Assembly (NCBI RefSeq): GCF_000009625.1
Contig: NC_002678.2
Span: 4,248,001-4,312,000 of the forward strand
Length of the DNA stretch: 64,000 nt
Reading direction: 5' to 3'
From: Mesorhizobium japonicum MAFF 303099
GTDB lineage: Bacteria; Pseudomonadota; Alphaproteobacteria; Rhizobiales; Rhizobiaceae
Shown here: positions 47,678-56,967 of the stretch, in pieces
Layout of the letters: each line of letters begins with the position of its first letter
Numbering within the stretch: position 1 is the stretch's first letter
The notes under the pieces: generated by a model
Database searches by the model: none
Told to the model about the DNA's origin: nothing
The model's input: only the letters and a program-made list of their open reading frames with translations
Translations under genes and position numbers: made by a program

Positions 47678-48583
47678 ATGGCCTTCACCATCCGCCAGTT
47701 GCAATTCTTCATCGCCGTCGCCGAACAAGGCACGGTGTCGGGCGCCGCGCAGAATCTCTCCATCTCGCAATCGTCGGTCACCGAAGCGATCAAGGAGCTC
47801 GAAAGCGATCTCGGCGTCGAATTGTTCGAACGCCATCCGCGCGGCCTCAACATCACCCATAAGGGCCACCAGTTCCTGCGCCACGCGACCAAGATCCTTG
47901 CCGACGTGTCCGACGCCCGCCGCTCTTTTTCCGGCGAACAAGCGGTGGCGGGAGGGCGGCTGCAGCTTGGCGTCACCTCGCTGGTCGCCGGCTATGTGCT
48001 GTCGGATCTGCTTGCCCGCTACCGCCGCGCCTATCCGGGCGTCGAGGTCTCGGCCATCGAGGACAATGGCGACTACCTCGAACACCTCTTGATCGGCGGC
48101 AAGCTGGACATCGCCGTCATGGTCACCTCCAATCTGCGCGACCGCACGGCGCTGCAATCGGAAATCCTCGAAGTCTCGGCCTATCGCCTGTGGCTGCCGC
48201 TTGGCCATTCGCTCGTCGGCGCCGACATTATCAGCATTGGCGATATCGCCGGCGAGCCGCTGATCATGCTCACCGTCGACGAGATCGAGGAGAACACGGG
48301 AAAGCTGCTGGCGGCGATCGGCGCCAAGCCGCATGTCGCCTTCCGCACCCGTTCGGTGGAAGCCGTGCGCAGCCTGGTCGCCACCGGCGCCGGCGTGGCA
48401 TTGCTGCCCGATCTCGTCTATCGGCCATGGTCGCTGGAAGGCGACCGCATCGAATCGCGCGATATTTCGGGCTCCTTGCCGGTGGTGCAGGTCGGTATGG
48501 TCTGGCGGCGCGGTTCTAGCCTGCCGCAAGCGGCGCGCGATTTCATCGGCCTTGCCCAGTCGCAGCGCACGGTCCGCCGCTAG
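47678..48583 (+). CDS. LysR-family transcriptional regulator
   Basis: Regulator of 301 residues. The N-terminal helix-turn-helix (FTIRQLQFFIAVAEQGTVSGAAQNLSISQSSVTEAIKELE-like segment, about residues 3-60) precedes a substrate-binding effector domain (about 90-295). The start MAFTIRQ at 47678 is the family norm. It lies 74 bp after the DedA gene and may be read through from it. Target and effector are not evident. Confidence 0.93.
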   Translation: MAFTIRQLQFFIAVAEQGTVSGAAQNLSISQSSVTEAIKELESDLGVELFERHPRGLNITHKGHQFLRHATKILADVSDARRSFSGEQAVAGGRLQLGVTSLVAGYVLSDLLARYRRAYPGVEVSAIEDNGDYLEHLLIGGKLDIAVMVTSNLRDRTALQSEILEVSAYRLWLPLGHSLVGADIISIGDIAGEPLIMLTVDEIEENTGKLLAAIGAKPHVAFRTRSVEAVRSLVATGAGVALLPDLVYRPWSLEGDRIESRDISGSLPVVQVGMVWRRGSSLPQAARDFIGLAQSQRTVRR

Positions 48584-48589
48584 TATGGC

Positions 48590-49063
48590 CTACTCCAGGC
48601 GAACGTCGCCAGTCTCGCGCTTGCGCCTTGTGACGGAAACCGCCTCCGCCCTGAACGGCGCGAGCGGAGCAACCTCGAAGCGGCCGGCGCCCGCAAGCCT
48701 GACGGCGCGGCAGAAAGTCGGGCACTCCATCGGCCGGGCGGCCGGACATTTAGCGGCGTGACGCAAAGCCTTTCGGATGGCCCTCAGGCGCTGGATGATT
48801 TGGTCCAGTTCATTCGCCTTGGCATCGAGGCGCCCTCGATCCATTTTCGGCAGGCCGTCGGGCGTCAGCATCGAGGAAATGTCGTCCAGTGTGAATCCAC
48901 CGGCGCGTCCGAGCGCGATCAAGGCGAGTCGGTCCAGGACGGCAGGGTCGAACAGGCGGCGCTGGCCGCGACGGCCGATCGAGGCGACGAGGCCCTTCTC
49001 CTCGTAGTAGCGAAGTGTGGAGGCGGGCACGCCGGTGCGGCGCGACACTTCGGCAATGTCCAT
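48590..49063 (-). CDS. MerR-family regulator with a C-terminal cysteine pattern
   Basis: Regulator of 157 residues. The MerR winged helix (IAEVSRRTGVPASTLRYYEEKGLV) and dimerisation coil are clear. The C-terminal CPAARPMECPTFC contains three cysteines, but the CxxCxC iron-sulfur motif of SoxR is absent, so the signal is not redox through a 2Fe-2S cluster. It faces a methyltransferase across a promoter with a SoxR-box-like dyad and 19-bp spacer that begins 10 bp from its own start. It probably activates that gene and controls itself. Confidence 0.9.
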   Translation of the reverse strand: MDIAEVSRRTGVPASTLRYYEEKGLVASIGRRGQRRLFDPAVLDRLALIALGRAGGFTLDDISSMLTPDGLPKMDRGRLDAKANELDQIIQRLRAIRKALRHAAKCPAARPMECPTFCRAVRLAGAGRFEVAPLAPFRAEAVSVTRRKRETGDVRLE

Positions 49064-49072
49064 ATTTCATGC

Positions 49073-49103
49073 TTGACCTCAAGTCGGCTTGAACTCGTAG
49101 AGT
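49073..49103 (+). promoter_or_regulatory. MerR/SoxR-box-like promoter of the methyltransferase gene
   Basis: TTGACC (49073-49078), a 19-bp spacer and TAGAGT (49098-49103). The spacer carries the dyad TCAAG (49079-49083) and CTTGA (49088-49092), very close to the E. coli SoxR box. The overlong spacer is diagnostic of MerR-type activation. Confidence 0.75.
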
Positions 49104-49146
49104 GCTCGCGACGATCAGTTAGAGCAACATGAAAGCGAGGTCCGTT

Positions 49147-49992
49147 ATGCCGCAATCCGCGCCGCCGAACACACGGCAAGCAGTGCTCTGGAACGATGTC
49201 AGCGGAAAGGCCTGGGTCGAGATGCAGCCGATCCTCGACGAGATACTGGCGCCGTTCGAGCGGCTGGTGGTCGATGCCGGCTATCCCAGGGAAGGGGGCA
49301 ATGTCCTGGACATCGGCTGTGGCGCCGGCGCCACAACCCTGGCGATGGCGCGCCGCGTGGGCAACGACGGAAATTGTGTGGGGCTCGACATCTCGCAACC
49401 GCTTGTCGCCCTGGCGACGGAGCGCACGAAGCTGGGAGAGGTAGCAAACGCAAGTTTTGAAGTGGGCGATGCCCAGACATATGCGTTCGAATCCGGGCAT
49501 TTCGACGCTGCAATCTCCCGCTTCGGTGTCATGTTCTTCGATGATCCCATGGCCGCGTTCACCAACATAAGAAAGGCCGTGAGGCGCCGTGGCAAACTCG
49601 CCTTTGTTGCCTGGCGCAGTCCGCTTGAGAATGATTTCATGACGACCGCCGTGCGAGCGGCTGCGCCTTTCCTGCCGCCTGCACCCGCGCCAGACCCCGA
49701 TGCGCCGGGTCAGTTTGCCTTTGCCGACGGCGCCAAGGTGAGGCGGATCCTGGAAGCGAGCGGCTGGGCTTCAATCGAAGTCGAACAGGCGGACGTCCCG
49801 TGTCGGATCGCCCAACGCGATCTGATGGCGTATGCCACCCGGCTAGGGCCGCTCGGCGCCGCGCTGCGCGAGGTTGACCGGGCAACGGCCGAAAGAATCA
49901 CCACGGTGTTGCCGGCTGCGTTCGCGCCTTTCGTTGACGACGGTGAGGCTCGCTTCAATGCCGCCTGCTGGCTGGTGACGGCACTTGCTTGA
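49147..49992 (+). CDS. Class I SAM-dependent methyltransferase
   Basis: Methyltransferase of 281 residues with motif I VLDIGCGAGATTLAMA, acidic motif II at VGLDISQPL and the downstream DAAISRFGVMFFDDP and GKLAFVAW segments. It resembles UbiE/Methyltransf_25-type enzymes. Two in-frame starts are possible, 49129 and 49147. The latter has GAGG at good spacing. Regulated by the divergent MerR protein. Acceptor unknown. Confidence 0.9.
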   Translation: MPQSAPPNTRQAVLWNDVSGKAWVEMQPILDEILAPFERLVVDAGYPREGGNVLDIGCGAGATTLAMARRVGNDGNCVGLDISQPLVALATERTKLGEVANASFEVGDAQTYAFESGHFDAAISRFGVMFFDDPMAAFTNIRKAVRRRGKLAFVAWRSPLENDFMTTAVRAAAPFLPPAPAPDPDAPGQFAFADGAKVRRILEASGWASIEVEQADVPCRIAQRDLMAYATRLGPLGAALREVDRATAERITTVLPAAFAPFVDDGEARFNAACWLVTALA

Positions 49993-50005
49993 AACGGTGG
50001 CTATC

Positions 50006-50022
50006 TATCGGAAAAACCGATA
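50006..50022 (+). terminator. Short hairpin after the methyltransferase gene
   Basis: TATCGG and CCGATA around AAAAA, 14 bp past the stop codon. No clear T-run follows, so this is a weak terminator candidate. Confidence 0.35.
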
Positions 50023-50203
50023 TCGACTTTCTGACAAATGAATTTGCGAAACCGGAATTTTCCAAGCACCTTCGGTTTCAGGGACCAAAGCCGCCAGCAG
50101 AGCGACATCAAGTCCACAGGACGAACTGATATGTTTTTCAGTCCGCGCGTGATCTGGCGACAACCGGAGCGGTTTCGGGGGCATGCGCCAAAATGGGAGA
50201 TCG

Positions 50204-51361
50204 ATGATGAATTCATTCCTGAAGTCATGCACGGCGCTGACGGTCGCGCTGACCTTCTCGGGTCAGGCCATCGCCCAGGTCAAGGAACTCGGCAAGGGCG
50301 AGGGCCAGGTCAACATCGTTGCCTGGCCGGGCTACATCGAGCGCGGCGAGACCGACAAGGGCTATGACTGGGTCACCGCCTTCGAGAAGGAGAGCGGCTG
50401 CAAGGTCAACGTCAAGACCGCCAACACCTCCGACGAGATGGTCTCGCTGATGAACGAGGGGGGCTTCGACCTCGTCACGGCTTCGGGCGATGCTTCGCTG
50501 CGCCTCGTCGCCGGCAAGCGCGTGCAGCCGATCAACACCGATCTCATCCCGAGCTGGAAGACGGTCGACGACCGGCTGAAGGACGCCCCCTGGTTCACCG
50601 TCGACAAGGTGCATTACGGCGTTCCTTACCAGTGGGGACCGAACATCCTGATGTACAACACCGAGGTGTTCAAGGAAGCGCCCAAGAGCTGGAACGTCGT
50701 CTTCGAGGAGATGAAGCTGCCGGACGGCAAGTCCAACAAGGGCCGCGTCCAGGCCTATGACGGGCCGATCCACATCGCCGATGCTGCCAACTATCTGATG
50801 TTCCATAAGCCGGAACTCGGCATCAAGGATCCCTACGAACTCAACGAAGACCAGTACAAGGCGGCGCTCGAACTGCTGCGCGTGCAGCGCACGCTGGTTG
50901 GCCGCTACTGGCATGATGCAGCCATCCAGGTCGACGATTTCCAGAATGAAGGTGTCGTCGCCTCCGGTTCGTGGCCGTATCAGGTCAACACGCTGGTCGC
51001 GGCCAAGAAGCCGGTTGCCTCGACCGTGCCGGAAGAAGGCGTCACCGGCTGGGCCGACACCACCATGATGGAAGCCGACGCGGCGCACCCGAACTGCGCC
51101 TATATGTGGCTCGAACATTCGCTGTCGCCGAAAGTGCAGGGTGATGTCTCGGCCTGGTTCGGATCGCTCCCCGTGGTGCCCGCCGCCTGCAAGGGCAACG
51201 AGCTCCTGACCGATGAAGGCTGCAAGACCAACGGCTACGACAATTTCGACAAGATCAAGTTCTGGAAGACGCCGGTCTCGAAATGCGCCACCCAGAACGA
51301 CCAGTGCGTGCCCTACTACCGCTGGGTGTCGGACTATATCGGCGTCATCGGCGGACGGTGA
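50204..51361 (+). CDS. ydcS: Polyamine/putrescine ABC transporter substrate-binding protein YdcS
   Basis: Periplasmic binding protein of 385 residues with a Sec signal peptide (NSFLKSCTALTVALTFSGQAIAQ). The mature domain has the bacterial solute-binding fold of PotD/YdcS (LVTASGDASLRLVAGKRVQP, YQWGPNILMYN). The following genes reproduce the E. coli ydcSTUV-patD order exactly, which supports a putrescine or polyamine ligand. GGGAG at 50195-50199 precedes two adjacent ATGs. The first, at 50204, is given. Confidence 0.9.
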   Translation: MMNSFLKSCTALTVALTFSGQAIAQVKELGKGEGQVNIVAWPGYIERGETDKGYDWVTAFEKESGCKVNVKTANTSDEMVSLMNEGGFDLVTASGDASLRLVAGKRVQPINTDLIPSWKTVDDRLKDAPWFTVDKVHYGVPYQWGPNILMYNTEVFKEAPKSWNVVFEEMKLPDGKSNKGRVQAYDGPIHIADAANYLMFHKPELGIKDPYELNEDQYKAALELLRVQRTLVGRYWHDAAIQVDDFQNEGVVASGSWPYQVNTLVAAKKPVASTVPEEGVTGWADTTMMEADAAHPNCAYMWLEHSLSPKVQGDVSAWFGSLPVVPAACKGNELLTDEGCKTNGYDNFDKIKFWKTPVSKCATQNDQCVPYYRWVSDYIGVIGGR

Positions 51362-51384
51362 TTCCGCTTCGCTGAGAACATAGC

Positions 51385-51495
51385 GCTGCCCCTCACCCTT
51401 ACCCTCTCCCCCGTGAAGAACGGGGAGAGGGGGGGTCGCCAGCGTTCCCCGTCACTATACGGGGAGAAGGTGCCGGCAGGCGGATGAGGGGCAGC
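51385..51495. repeat. MITE/REP-like element with 11-bp terminal inverted repeats
   Basis: A 111-bp element bounded by GCTGCCCCTCA (51385-51395) and its exact inverse TGAGGGGCAGC (51485-51495). Inside are CCTCTCCCCCGT/ACGGGGAGAGG arms and a second GGGGAGAAGG-type segment. Its end has the GGATGAGGGG sequence shared with the copy that the IS element interrupts near 55,820. It lies between ydcS and ydcT and could lower expression of the downstream genes relative to the binding protein. Confidence 0.75.
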
Positions 51496-51537
51496 ACGCC
51501 GCCTGAATTTGATGAGCCTGACAGATCAGGACAGCCC

Positions 51538-52536
51538 ATGACATCAGCCGTCTCCTTCCAGAAAGTCTCGCGCCATTTCGGCAGCGTGCGCGCGGTCGAC
51601 GCGGTCGACCTCGACATCGCGCCGGGCGAGTTCTTCGCCATGCTTGGGCCTTCCGGGTCCGGCAAGACGACATGCCTGCGCCTCATCGCCGGTTTCGAGC
51701 AGCCGACTTCGGGTTCGCTCTCGATCTTCGGCGAACGCGCCGAGGGCGTGCCGCCCTATCGCCGCAACGTCAACACTGTCTTCCAGGACTATGCGCTGTT
51801 CCCGCATCTCAATGTGCTTGATAACGTCGCTTATGGGCTGATGGTCAAGGGCGTCGGCAAGGCAGCGCGGCACAAGGCGGCCGAGGAAGCACTGTCGCTC
51901 GTCAGGTTGCCCGGCTACGGCGCCCGCCGCCCCGGCCAGCTTTCCGGCGGCCAGCGCCAGCGTGTCGCGCTCGCCCGCGCTCTGGTCAACCAGCCCAAGG
52001 TGCTGCTGCTCGACGAGCCGCTCGGCGCGCTCGACCTGAAGCTGCGCGAGAACATGCAGGAGGAGCTGAAATCGCTGCAGAAGGCGCTCGGCATCACCTT
52101 CGTCTTCGTCACCCATGACCAGGGCGAGGCGCTGTCGATGGCCGACCGCGTCGCCGTCTTCAACGACGGCAGGATCATGCAGATCGGCACGCCGGAGGAT
52201 ATCTATCAGCGGCCGAGAACCCGCTTCGTCGCCGATTTCGTCGGCTCCTCCAACGTGCTGCCGCCGGATTTCGTCCAGCGCTATTCCGGCCAGCATCGCT
52301 GGGGCAGTCTGCGCCCTGAATCCATTCGCGTCAGCCGCGCGGCAACCGGCGAAGGCGTCGCCGCCCGCCTCGTCTCGACCAACTATCTCGGCGCCACCAC
52401 TAGGCTGGCGCTCGATGCCGACGGATTGAAGCTGCACGCCGTGGTCCCGGCTGGCACGGTGCTGCCTGCCGAGGGCGAAGCGGTGGTGCTCACCTTCAAC
52501 CGCGAGCACCTGCATCTGATGGATGAGCCGGCATGA
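51538..52536 (+). CDS. ydcT: Polyamine ABC transporter ATP-binding protein YdcT
   Basis: ATPase subunit of 332 residues. Walker A GPSGSGKTT, signature LSGGQRQR and Walker B LLLDEPLGALD are intact. The N-terminus FHxVSRxFGSVRAVDAVDL-type is close to E. coli YdcT, and a C-terminal TOBE-like regulatory domain begins near residue 240. It follows the repeat element and overlaps ydcU by 4 bp (ATGA). Confidence 0.93.
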   Translation: MTSAVSFQKVSRHFGSVRAVDAVDLDIAPGEFFAMLGPSGSGKTTCLRLIAGFEQPTSGSLSIFGERAEGVPPYRRNVNTVFQDYALFPHLNVLDNVAYGLMVKGVGKAARHKAAEEALSLVRLPGYGARRPGQLSGGQRQRVALARALVNQPKVLLLDEPLGALDLKLRENMQEELKSLQKALGITFVFVTHDQGEALSMADRVAVFNDGRIMQIGTPEDIYQRPRTRFVADFVGSSNVLPPDFVQRYSGQHRWGSLRPESIRVSRAATGEGVAARLVSTNYLGATTRLALDADGLKLHAVVPAGTVLPAEGEAVVLTFNREHLHLMDEPA

Positions 52537-53501
52537 GCGTCGACGTCACCATGCCGCGCGCCACGGCCCCCGCTATCCTGCCCGGCAGCGGCGGCATGCG
52601 CGGCGCGCTGTCGGACCTGTTCTGGCGTCGGCCGCAACTGCTTCTGCTGCTCATGCTCTTGCCGCCGGTGCTGTGGCTCGGCATCGTCTATATCGGCTCG
52701 CTCTTCGCGCTGCTGGCGCAGAGCTTTTTCTCCATCGACGAGTTCTCCGGCCTCATCAACCGCCAGTTCACGCTGAAGACCTATGGCGACCTGTTGCAGG
52801 CCGCCAATCTCGACATCATCCTGCGCACGGTCACCATGGCGGCCCTCGTCACCGTGGCCTCGGCCATCGTCGCCTTTCCGATCGCCTACTACGCCGCGCG
52901 CTATGCGCGTGGCCGCTGGAAGGCGCTGTTCTATCTCGGCGTCATGCTGCCACTGTGGTCGAGCTATCTGGTCAAGATCTATGCCTGGAAGCTGATCCTG
53001 GCCAAGGAAGGTATCCTCACCTGGCTCTTCGGCAAACTGCATCTGCAATGGCTGCTCGATGCCTGGCTGTCGCTGCCGGTTGTCGGCGGCAACTCGCTGT
53101 CGGTGTCGTTCACCGGCACCTTCATCGTCTTCGTCTATGTCTGGCTGCCCTTCATGATCTTGCCGGTACAGGCCGCCCTCGAGCGCGTGCCCGGCAATCT
53201 GGTCGAAGCCTCCTCCGATCTCGGCGCTTCGCCGGGGCAGACCTTCCGCAACGTGCTGTTCCCGCTGGCCCTGCCCGGCATTGTCGCCGGCTCGATCTTC
53301 ACCTTCTCGCTGACATTGGGCGACTACATCATCCCGCAGATCATCGGCACGTCGCGCCTGTTCATCGGCCAGGCCGTCTATTCGCAGCAGGGCACCGCCG
53401 GCAACATCCCGCTCGCCGCCGCCTTCACCGTGGTGCCCATCGTCATCATGGGCTTCTACCTCTGGGGCGCCAAGCGCATGGGGGCCTTCGATGCGCTCTG
53501 A
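52533..53501 (+). CDS. ydcU: Polyamine ABC transporter permease YdcU
   Basis: Permease subunit of 322 residues with about six membrane helices. The cytoplasmic EAA loop with the conserved Gly is [21 protein letters not shown]. It overlaps both the ATPase gene before it (4 bp) and the second permease after it (11 bp), consistent with coupled synthesis of the complex. Confidence 0.93.
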   Translation: MSVDVTMPRATAPAILPGSGGMRGALSDLFWRRPQLLLLLMLLPPVLWLGIVYIGSLFALLAQSFFSIDEFSGLINRQFTLKTYGDLLQAANLDIILRTVTMAALVTVASAIVAFPIAYYAARYARGRWKALFYLGVMLPLWSSYLVKIYAWKLILAKEGILTWLFGKLHLQWLLDAWLSLPVVGGNSLSVSFTGTFIVFVYVWLPFMILPVQAALERVPGNLVEASSDLGASPGQTFRNVLFPLALPGIVAGSIFTFSLTLGDYIIPQIIGTSRLFIGQAVYSQQGTAGNIPLAAAFTVVPIVIMGFYLWGAKRMGAFDAL

Positions 53502-54306
53502 CCGTGGTCAATCGGCTCCGCTCGGCCTGAAGATCGCCGCCGCCTGCGGCCTGCTCTTCCTGCATTTGCCGATCCTGCTGATCTTCGTCTACGCCTTCAC
53601 CACCGAGGAGAAGAGCTTCGTCTGGCCGCCGCCCGGGCTGACCACGCAATGGTTCGCCGTCACCTGGAACCGGCCTGACGTCTGGGAGGCGCTGTCGCTG
53701 TCGGTGCGCGTCGCCGCCATCTCGACGACGATTGCGCTGGTGCTCGGCACGCTGTGCGCCGCCGCGGTGTCACGGACGAAATTTTTCGGCCGCGAGACCA
53801 TCTCGCTGCTGGTCATCCTGCCCATCGCGCTGCCCGGTATCATCACCGGCATCGCGCTGCGCTCGGCCTTTTCGCTCGCCGACATCCCCTTTTCGTTCTG
53901 GACGATCGTGCTCGGCCACGCCACTTTCTGCGTGGTCGTCGTCTACAACAATGCGGTCGCCCGTTTCCGCCGCACATCCGGTTCGATGATCGAGGCCTCG
54001 ATGGATCTCGGCGCCGATGGTTTTCAGACTTTCCGCCATGTCGTGCTGCCCAACATCGCCACCGCGCTGCTTGCCGGCGGCATGCTGGCCTTCGCTTTGT
54101 CTTTCGACGAAGTCATCGTCACCACCTTCACCGCCGGCCAGCAGCAGACCGTGCCGATCTGGATGCTGGAGGAACTGATCCGCCCGCGCCAGCGCCCGGT
54201 CACCAATGTCGTGGCCATGGTCGTCGTGCTGGTGACGCTGCTGCCCATCCTGTTTGCCTATTACCTCACCCGCGACGGCGACCAAATCGCCGGTTCGGGC
54301 AAATAA
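53491..54306 (+). CDS. ydcV: Polyamine ABC transporter permease YdcV
   Basis: Second permease subunit, 271 residues, about six helices. The EAA loop is [21 protein letters not shown]. It forms the membrane heterodimer with YdcU. The start overlaps the end of ydcU by 11 bp. Confidence 0.93.
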   Translation: MRSDRGQSAPLGLKIAAACGLLFLHLPILLIFVYAFTTEEKSFVWPPPGLTTQWFAVTWNRPDVWEALSLSVRVAAISTTIALVLGTLCAAAVSRTKFFGRETISLLVILPIALPGIITGIALRSAFSLADIPFSFWTIVLGHATFCVVVVYNNAVARFRRTSGSMIEASMDLGADGFQTFRHVVLPNIATALLAGGMLAFALSFDEVIVTTFTAGQQQTVPIWMLEELIRPRQRPVTNVVAMVVVLVTLLPILFAYYLTRDGDQIAGSGK

Positions 54307-54332
54307 CGTCAGTTCGTAAGGGAGAGACGTCC

Positions 54333-55760
54333 ATGGACACCCAGATGCTGATCGGCTCGAAATTCGAGAACGGCGCCGAGACCGAGGAGTCGATCCTCAA
54401 TCCGAAGACCGGGGCAACCATCCTCAATCTGCCCGAAGCCAGCCAGGCGCAGATCGAGGCCGCGGTGGCAGCCGCCGAAAAAGCGTTCGTCTCGTGGTCG
54501 CGCACGACGCCGGCGCAGCGCTCTGGTTATCTCCTCAAGATCGCCGACCGCATCGAGGCCGAGGCCAAGGAGTTCGCCGCTCTCGAGGCGCTGAACTGCG
54601 GCAAGCCGATCAATTCCGTGCTCAATGACGAGATTCCGGCCATCGTCGACTGCTACCGCTTCTTCGCCGGCGCGGTCCGTTCGATGCCGGGCGTCGTCGC
54701 CGGCGAATATCTGCCCGGCCACACCTCGATGGTGCGGCGCGACCCGATCGGCATCGTCGCCTCGATCGCGCCCTGGAACTACCCGCTGATGATGATGGCC
54801 TGGAAGCTGGCGCCGGCGATCGGCGGCGGCAACACCGTCGTCTTCAAGCCGTCGGAGCAGACGCCGCTGACGGCGCTGAGGCTGGCCAGGATCCTGGCCG
54901 AAATCCTCCCCGAAGGTGTGGTCAATGTCGTGCTCGGCCGCGGCGACAGCGTCGGCAACGCGCTGATCAACCATCCCAAGGTCAACATGATCTCGATCAC
55001 CGGCGACGTCGCCACCGGCAAGAAGGTGCTGCAGGCGGCCGCCAAATCGGTCAAGCGCACACATCTCGAACTCGGCGGCAAGGCCCCGGTCATCGTCTTC
55101 GACGACGCCGACCTTGGTGCGGTGGTCAACGGCCTGCGCGCCTTCGGCTATTACAATGCCGGTCAGGACTGCACCGCCGCCTGCCGCATCTATGCCGGCA
55201 AGAAGATCTACGACAAGCTCGTCGCCGATCTGTCCTCGGCGGTCTCGACCATCAAGTACAACCAGCCGGACGACACCGAAAACGAGATCGGCCCGCTGAT
55301 CTCGCGCCGCCAGCGCGACCGCGTGTCGAGCTTCGTCGAACGCGCCTCTGAATTGAAGCACATCGAGATCACCACCGGCGGCAGGCCGGGCGAGGGCACC
55401 GGCTTCTACTACCAGCCGACCGTCGTCGCCGGCGCGCTGCAGGAGGACGAAATCGTGCGCCGCGAGGTGTTCGGCCCGGTCGTCTCGATCACCCGTTTCA
55501 CCGAAGTCGACGAAGCGGTGAACTGGGCCAACGATAGTGACTACGGCCTGGCGTCATCGGTTTGGACCAAGGACGTCTCACGCGCCATGGCGACGGCGGC
55601 ACGCCTGCAATATGGCTGCACGTGGATCAACACCCATTTCATGCTGACCAACGAGATGCCGCATGGCGGGTTGAAACAGTCCGGCTACGGCAAGGATATG
55701 TCGCTCTATGCGCTGGAAGACTATACCGCCGTGCGGCATGTCATGGTGGCGCACGCATAG
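54333..55760 (+). CDS. patD: Gamma-aminobutyraldehyde dehydrogenase
   Basis: NAD-dependent aldehyde dehydrogenase of 475 residues, the same length as E. coli PatD (YdcW), which oxidises 4-aminobutanal from putrescine to GABA. The catalytic Glu is in HLELGGKAP and the catalytic Cys in [11 protein letters not shown]. Cofactor contacts are in APWNYPLMM. It lies 26 bp after ydcV with GGGAGAG before the start, so it closes the uptake operon and links polyamine import to degradation. Betaine-aldehyde activity cannot be excluded. Confidence 0.92.
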   Translation: MDTQMLIGSKFENGAETEESILNPKTGATILNLPEASQAQIEAAVAAAEKAFVSWSRTTPAQRSGYLLKIADRIEAEAKEFAALEALNCGKPINSVLNDEIPAIVDCYRFFAGAVRSMPGVVAGEYLPGHTSMVRRDPIGIVASIAPWNYPLMMMAWKLAPAIGGGNTVVFKPSEQTPLTALRLARILAEILPEGVVNVVLGRGDSVGNALINHPKVNMISITGDVATGKKVLQAAAKSVKRTHLELGGKAPVIVFDDADLGAVVNGLRAFGYYNAGQDCTAACRIYAGKKIYDKLVADLSSAVSTIKYNQPDDTENEIGPLISRRQRDRVSSFVERASELKHIEITTGGRPGEGTGFYYQPTVVAGALQEDEIVRREVFGPVVSITRFTEVDEAVNWANDSDYGLASSVWTKDVSRAMATAARLQYGCTWINTHFMLTNEMPHGGLKQSGYGKDMSLYALEDYTAVRHVMVAHA

Positions 55761-55769
55761 CACGCCTGT

Positions 55770-55823
55770 CCTTCTCCCCTTGCGGGAGAAGGTGGATCGG
55801 CGCGCAGCGCCGAGCCGGATGAG
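55770..55823. repeat. Left part of an intergenic repeat interrupted by the IS110 element
   Basis: CCTTCTCCC/GGGAGAAGG arms (55770-55792), then a GC-rich segment ending GCCGGATGAG at 55823. The rest of the repeat (GGGTGTTCCAG) resumes at 56970 on the far side of the element, consistent with insertion between the two parts. Confidence 0.75.
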
Positions 55824-55838
55824 CGACTATCTGAGGTG

Positions 55839-56774
55839 TCAAGTTGCATTTGCGAATTCGTTACGCGCGTCGCGTGCTTTTGCATTGAGAATGACGAGCA
55901 GCTTGCGGGCGAGCGCAATGCGGATGACCATTTTCTCCTTTCCGGCAGTCTGCAACCGTTGCTTGAAAGCTGCCAGATGCGGATCATATTTGGCAACGAT
56001 GCTGGCAACGAGAAAGAGGACGCCGCGCGGCCCTGCCCGACCGCCGCGCACTGGTCTTCGACCGCTGCGCTTGCCACTGTCATTGGCGATCGGCGCCAGG
56101 CCGGCCAACTTGGCGATGGCCTTGTTGGAGAGGATGCCGATCTCCGGCAACTGCGCCATCAGCCGCGCCACGGTGCGAGAGGCAACACCCTTGAGCGAGC
56201 GGAAGGCTCGGTCGAGGCATGCCCACAGCGGATCGTCATCGATGAGCGTGGCGATCTCACCTTCGAGCCTGCGGCTCTGGCGCGCAAGCAGCGCGATCAC
56301 TTCATCGAGGCTGGCGATAGTTTCGGCGTCGGCGGTGCTCTTGCGCTGCTTTTGAATGGTGAGATCTCCTCCCACCTGGGAAAGCCGCGCAACCAGCGCC
56401 TTGAGCCGCTGCTGGGCCGCGCTCGGCGGCGGCGTCGGCTTGAGCCGCTTGACGGCACCATAACGGGCAATCACGGCGGCATCGATTCTGTCGGTCTTCT
56501 CCAGGAAACCCATTGCCTCGGCGAAGTAGCGAACGCTCCTCGCGTTGGCCATGCCGCAGGGTTGGCCCATCTCCCACAAGAGCAGGAAGGCCAGCCGTTC
56601 GTAGCCGCCACTGGCCTCCATGATGACGAGTTCGACATCATGGTTCTGACACCAGGCGGCCAGATCGGCGATGCCTGCCGCATCGTTGGCGAAGCGGTTT
56701 GCCGCTCCCATCGGCTCGATATGGGCGTCGAGCCAGTCTTTCGAAATATCTATTCCACAGAGGGTCGTGTTCAC
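55839..56774 (-). CDS. IS110-family transposase (bridge recombinase)
   Basis: Recombinase of 311 residues from the GTG at 56774, which follows AGGCAGG. The frame opens earlier at a TTG (56807). The N-terminal RuvC-like domain has the DEDD residues Asp9 (CGIDISKD), Glu53 (IMEASGGYE), Asp95 and Asp98 (EKTDRIDA). The C-terminal Transposase_20-type domain has the candidate catalytic Ser at about 233 (IANDSGKRSG). All catalytic residues are present, so the protein is likely active. It would act with the bridge RNA encoded just upstream. Confidence 0.93.
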   Translation of the reverse strand: MNTTLCGIDISKDWLDAHIEPMGAANRFANDAAGIADLAAWCQNHDVELVIMEASGGYERLAFLLLWEMGQPCGMANARSVRYFAEAMGFLEKTDRIDAAVIARYGAVKRLKPTPPPSAAQQRLKALVARLSQVGGDLTIQKQRKSTADAETIASLDEVIALLARQSRRLEGEIATLIDDDPLWACLDRAFRSLKGVASRTVARLMAQLPEIGILSNKAIAKLAGLAPIANDSGKRSGRRPVRGGRAGPRGVLFLVASIVAKYDPHLAAFKQRLQTAGKEKMVIRIALARKLLVILNAKARDARNEFANAT

Positions 56775-56784
56775 GGTAACCTGC

Positions 56785-56955
56785 CTTGTGCGTGCGATTG
56801 GAGCCAAGCGACTATTCGGTCGTGCGTGACGAAGACGAAGATCCCAGGCTCATCCACGGTTGTAGCCGCAGGGGTGTCGGGCGACTTCGCCAAGCCTCGA
56901 ATCGGATGGCCGTCCGGTTCGAGGCTCAGTCGCTTCCATCGCACAAAGTCTCCTC
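56785..56955 (-). ncRNA. Predicted bridge RNA of the IS110 element
   Basis: The non-coding left end reads, in RNA order: a stem-loop (GCGACT/AGTCGC and AGCCTCGAA/TTCGAGGCT arms, 56933 down to 56881), a left target guide ACACCCCT (56877-56870), a small hairpin, a right target guide GGATGAG (56855-56849), a left donor guide ATAGTCGCT (56815-56807) and a right donor guide ACAAG (56789-56785). These match the sequences at the two element junctions with the polarity known for IS621. The ends are approximate. Confidence 0.75.
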
Positions 56956-56967
56956 CGTGCAGATACA

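Larger units (their letters stand above)
55824..56967 (-). mobile_element. IS110-family insertion sequence (IS110/IS621 group) with bridge RNA region
   Basis: About 1,144 bp between two copies of a core dinucleotide (AG on the + strand, CT on the element's own strand) at 55822-55823 and 56968-56969. There are no terminal inverted repeats, as usual for this family. It contains one transposase and a 193-bp non-coding left end on the minus-strand 5' side. Removing the element restores GCCGGATGAGGGGTGTTCC, an uninterrupted end of the local intergenic repeat. The element's right end is only about 15 bp past the transposase stop. Confidence 0.85.

Noticed and set aside
48590..49063. SoxR assignment for the MerR gene
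   Set aside because: The promoter looks like a SoxR box but the protein lacks the cluster-binding cysteine motif.
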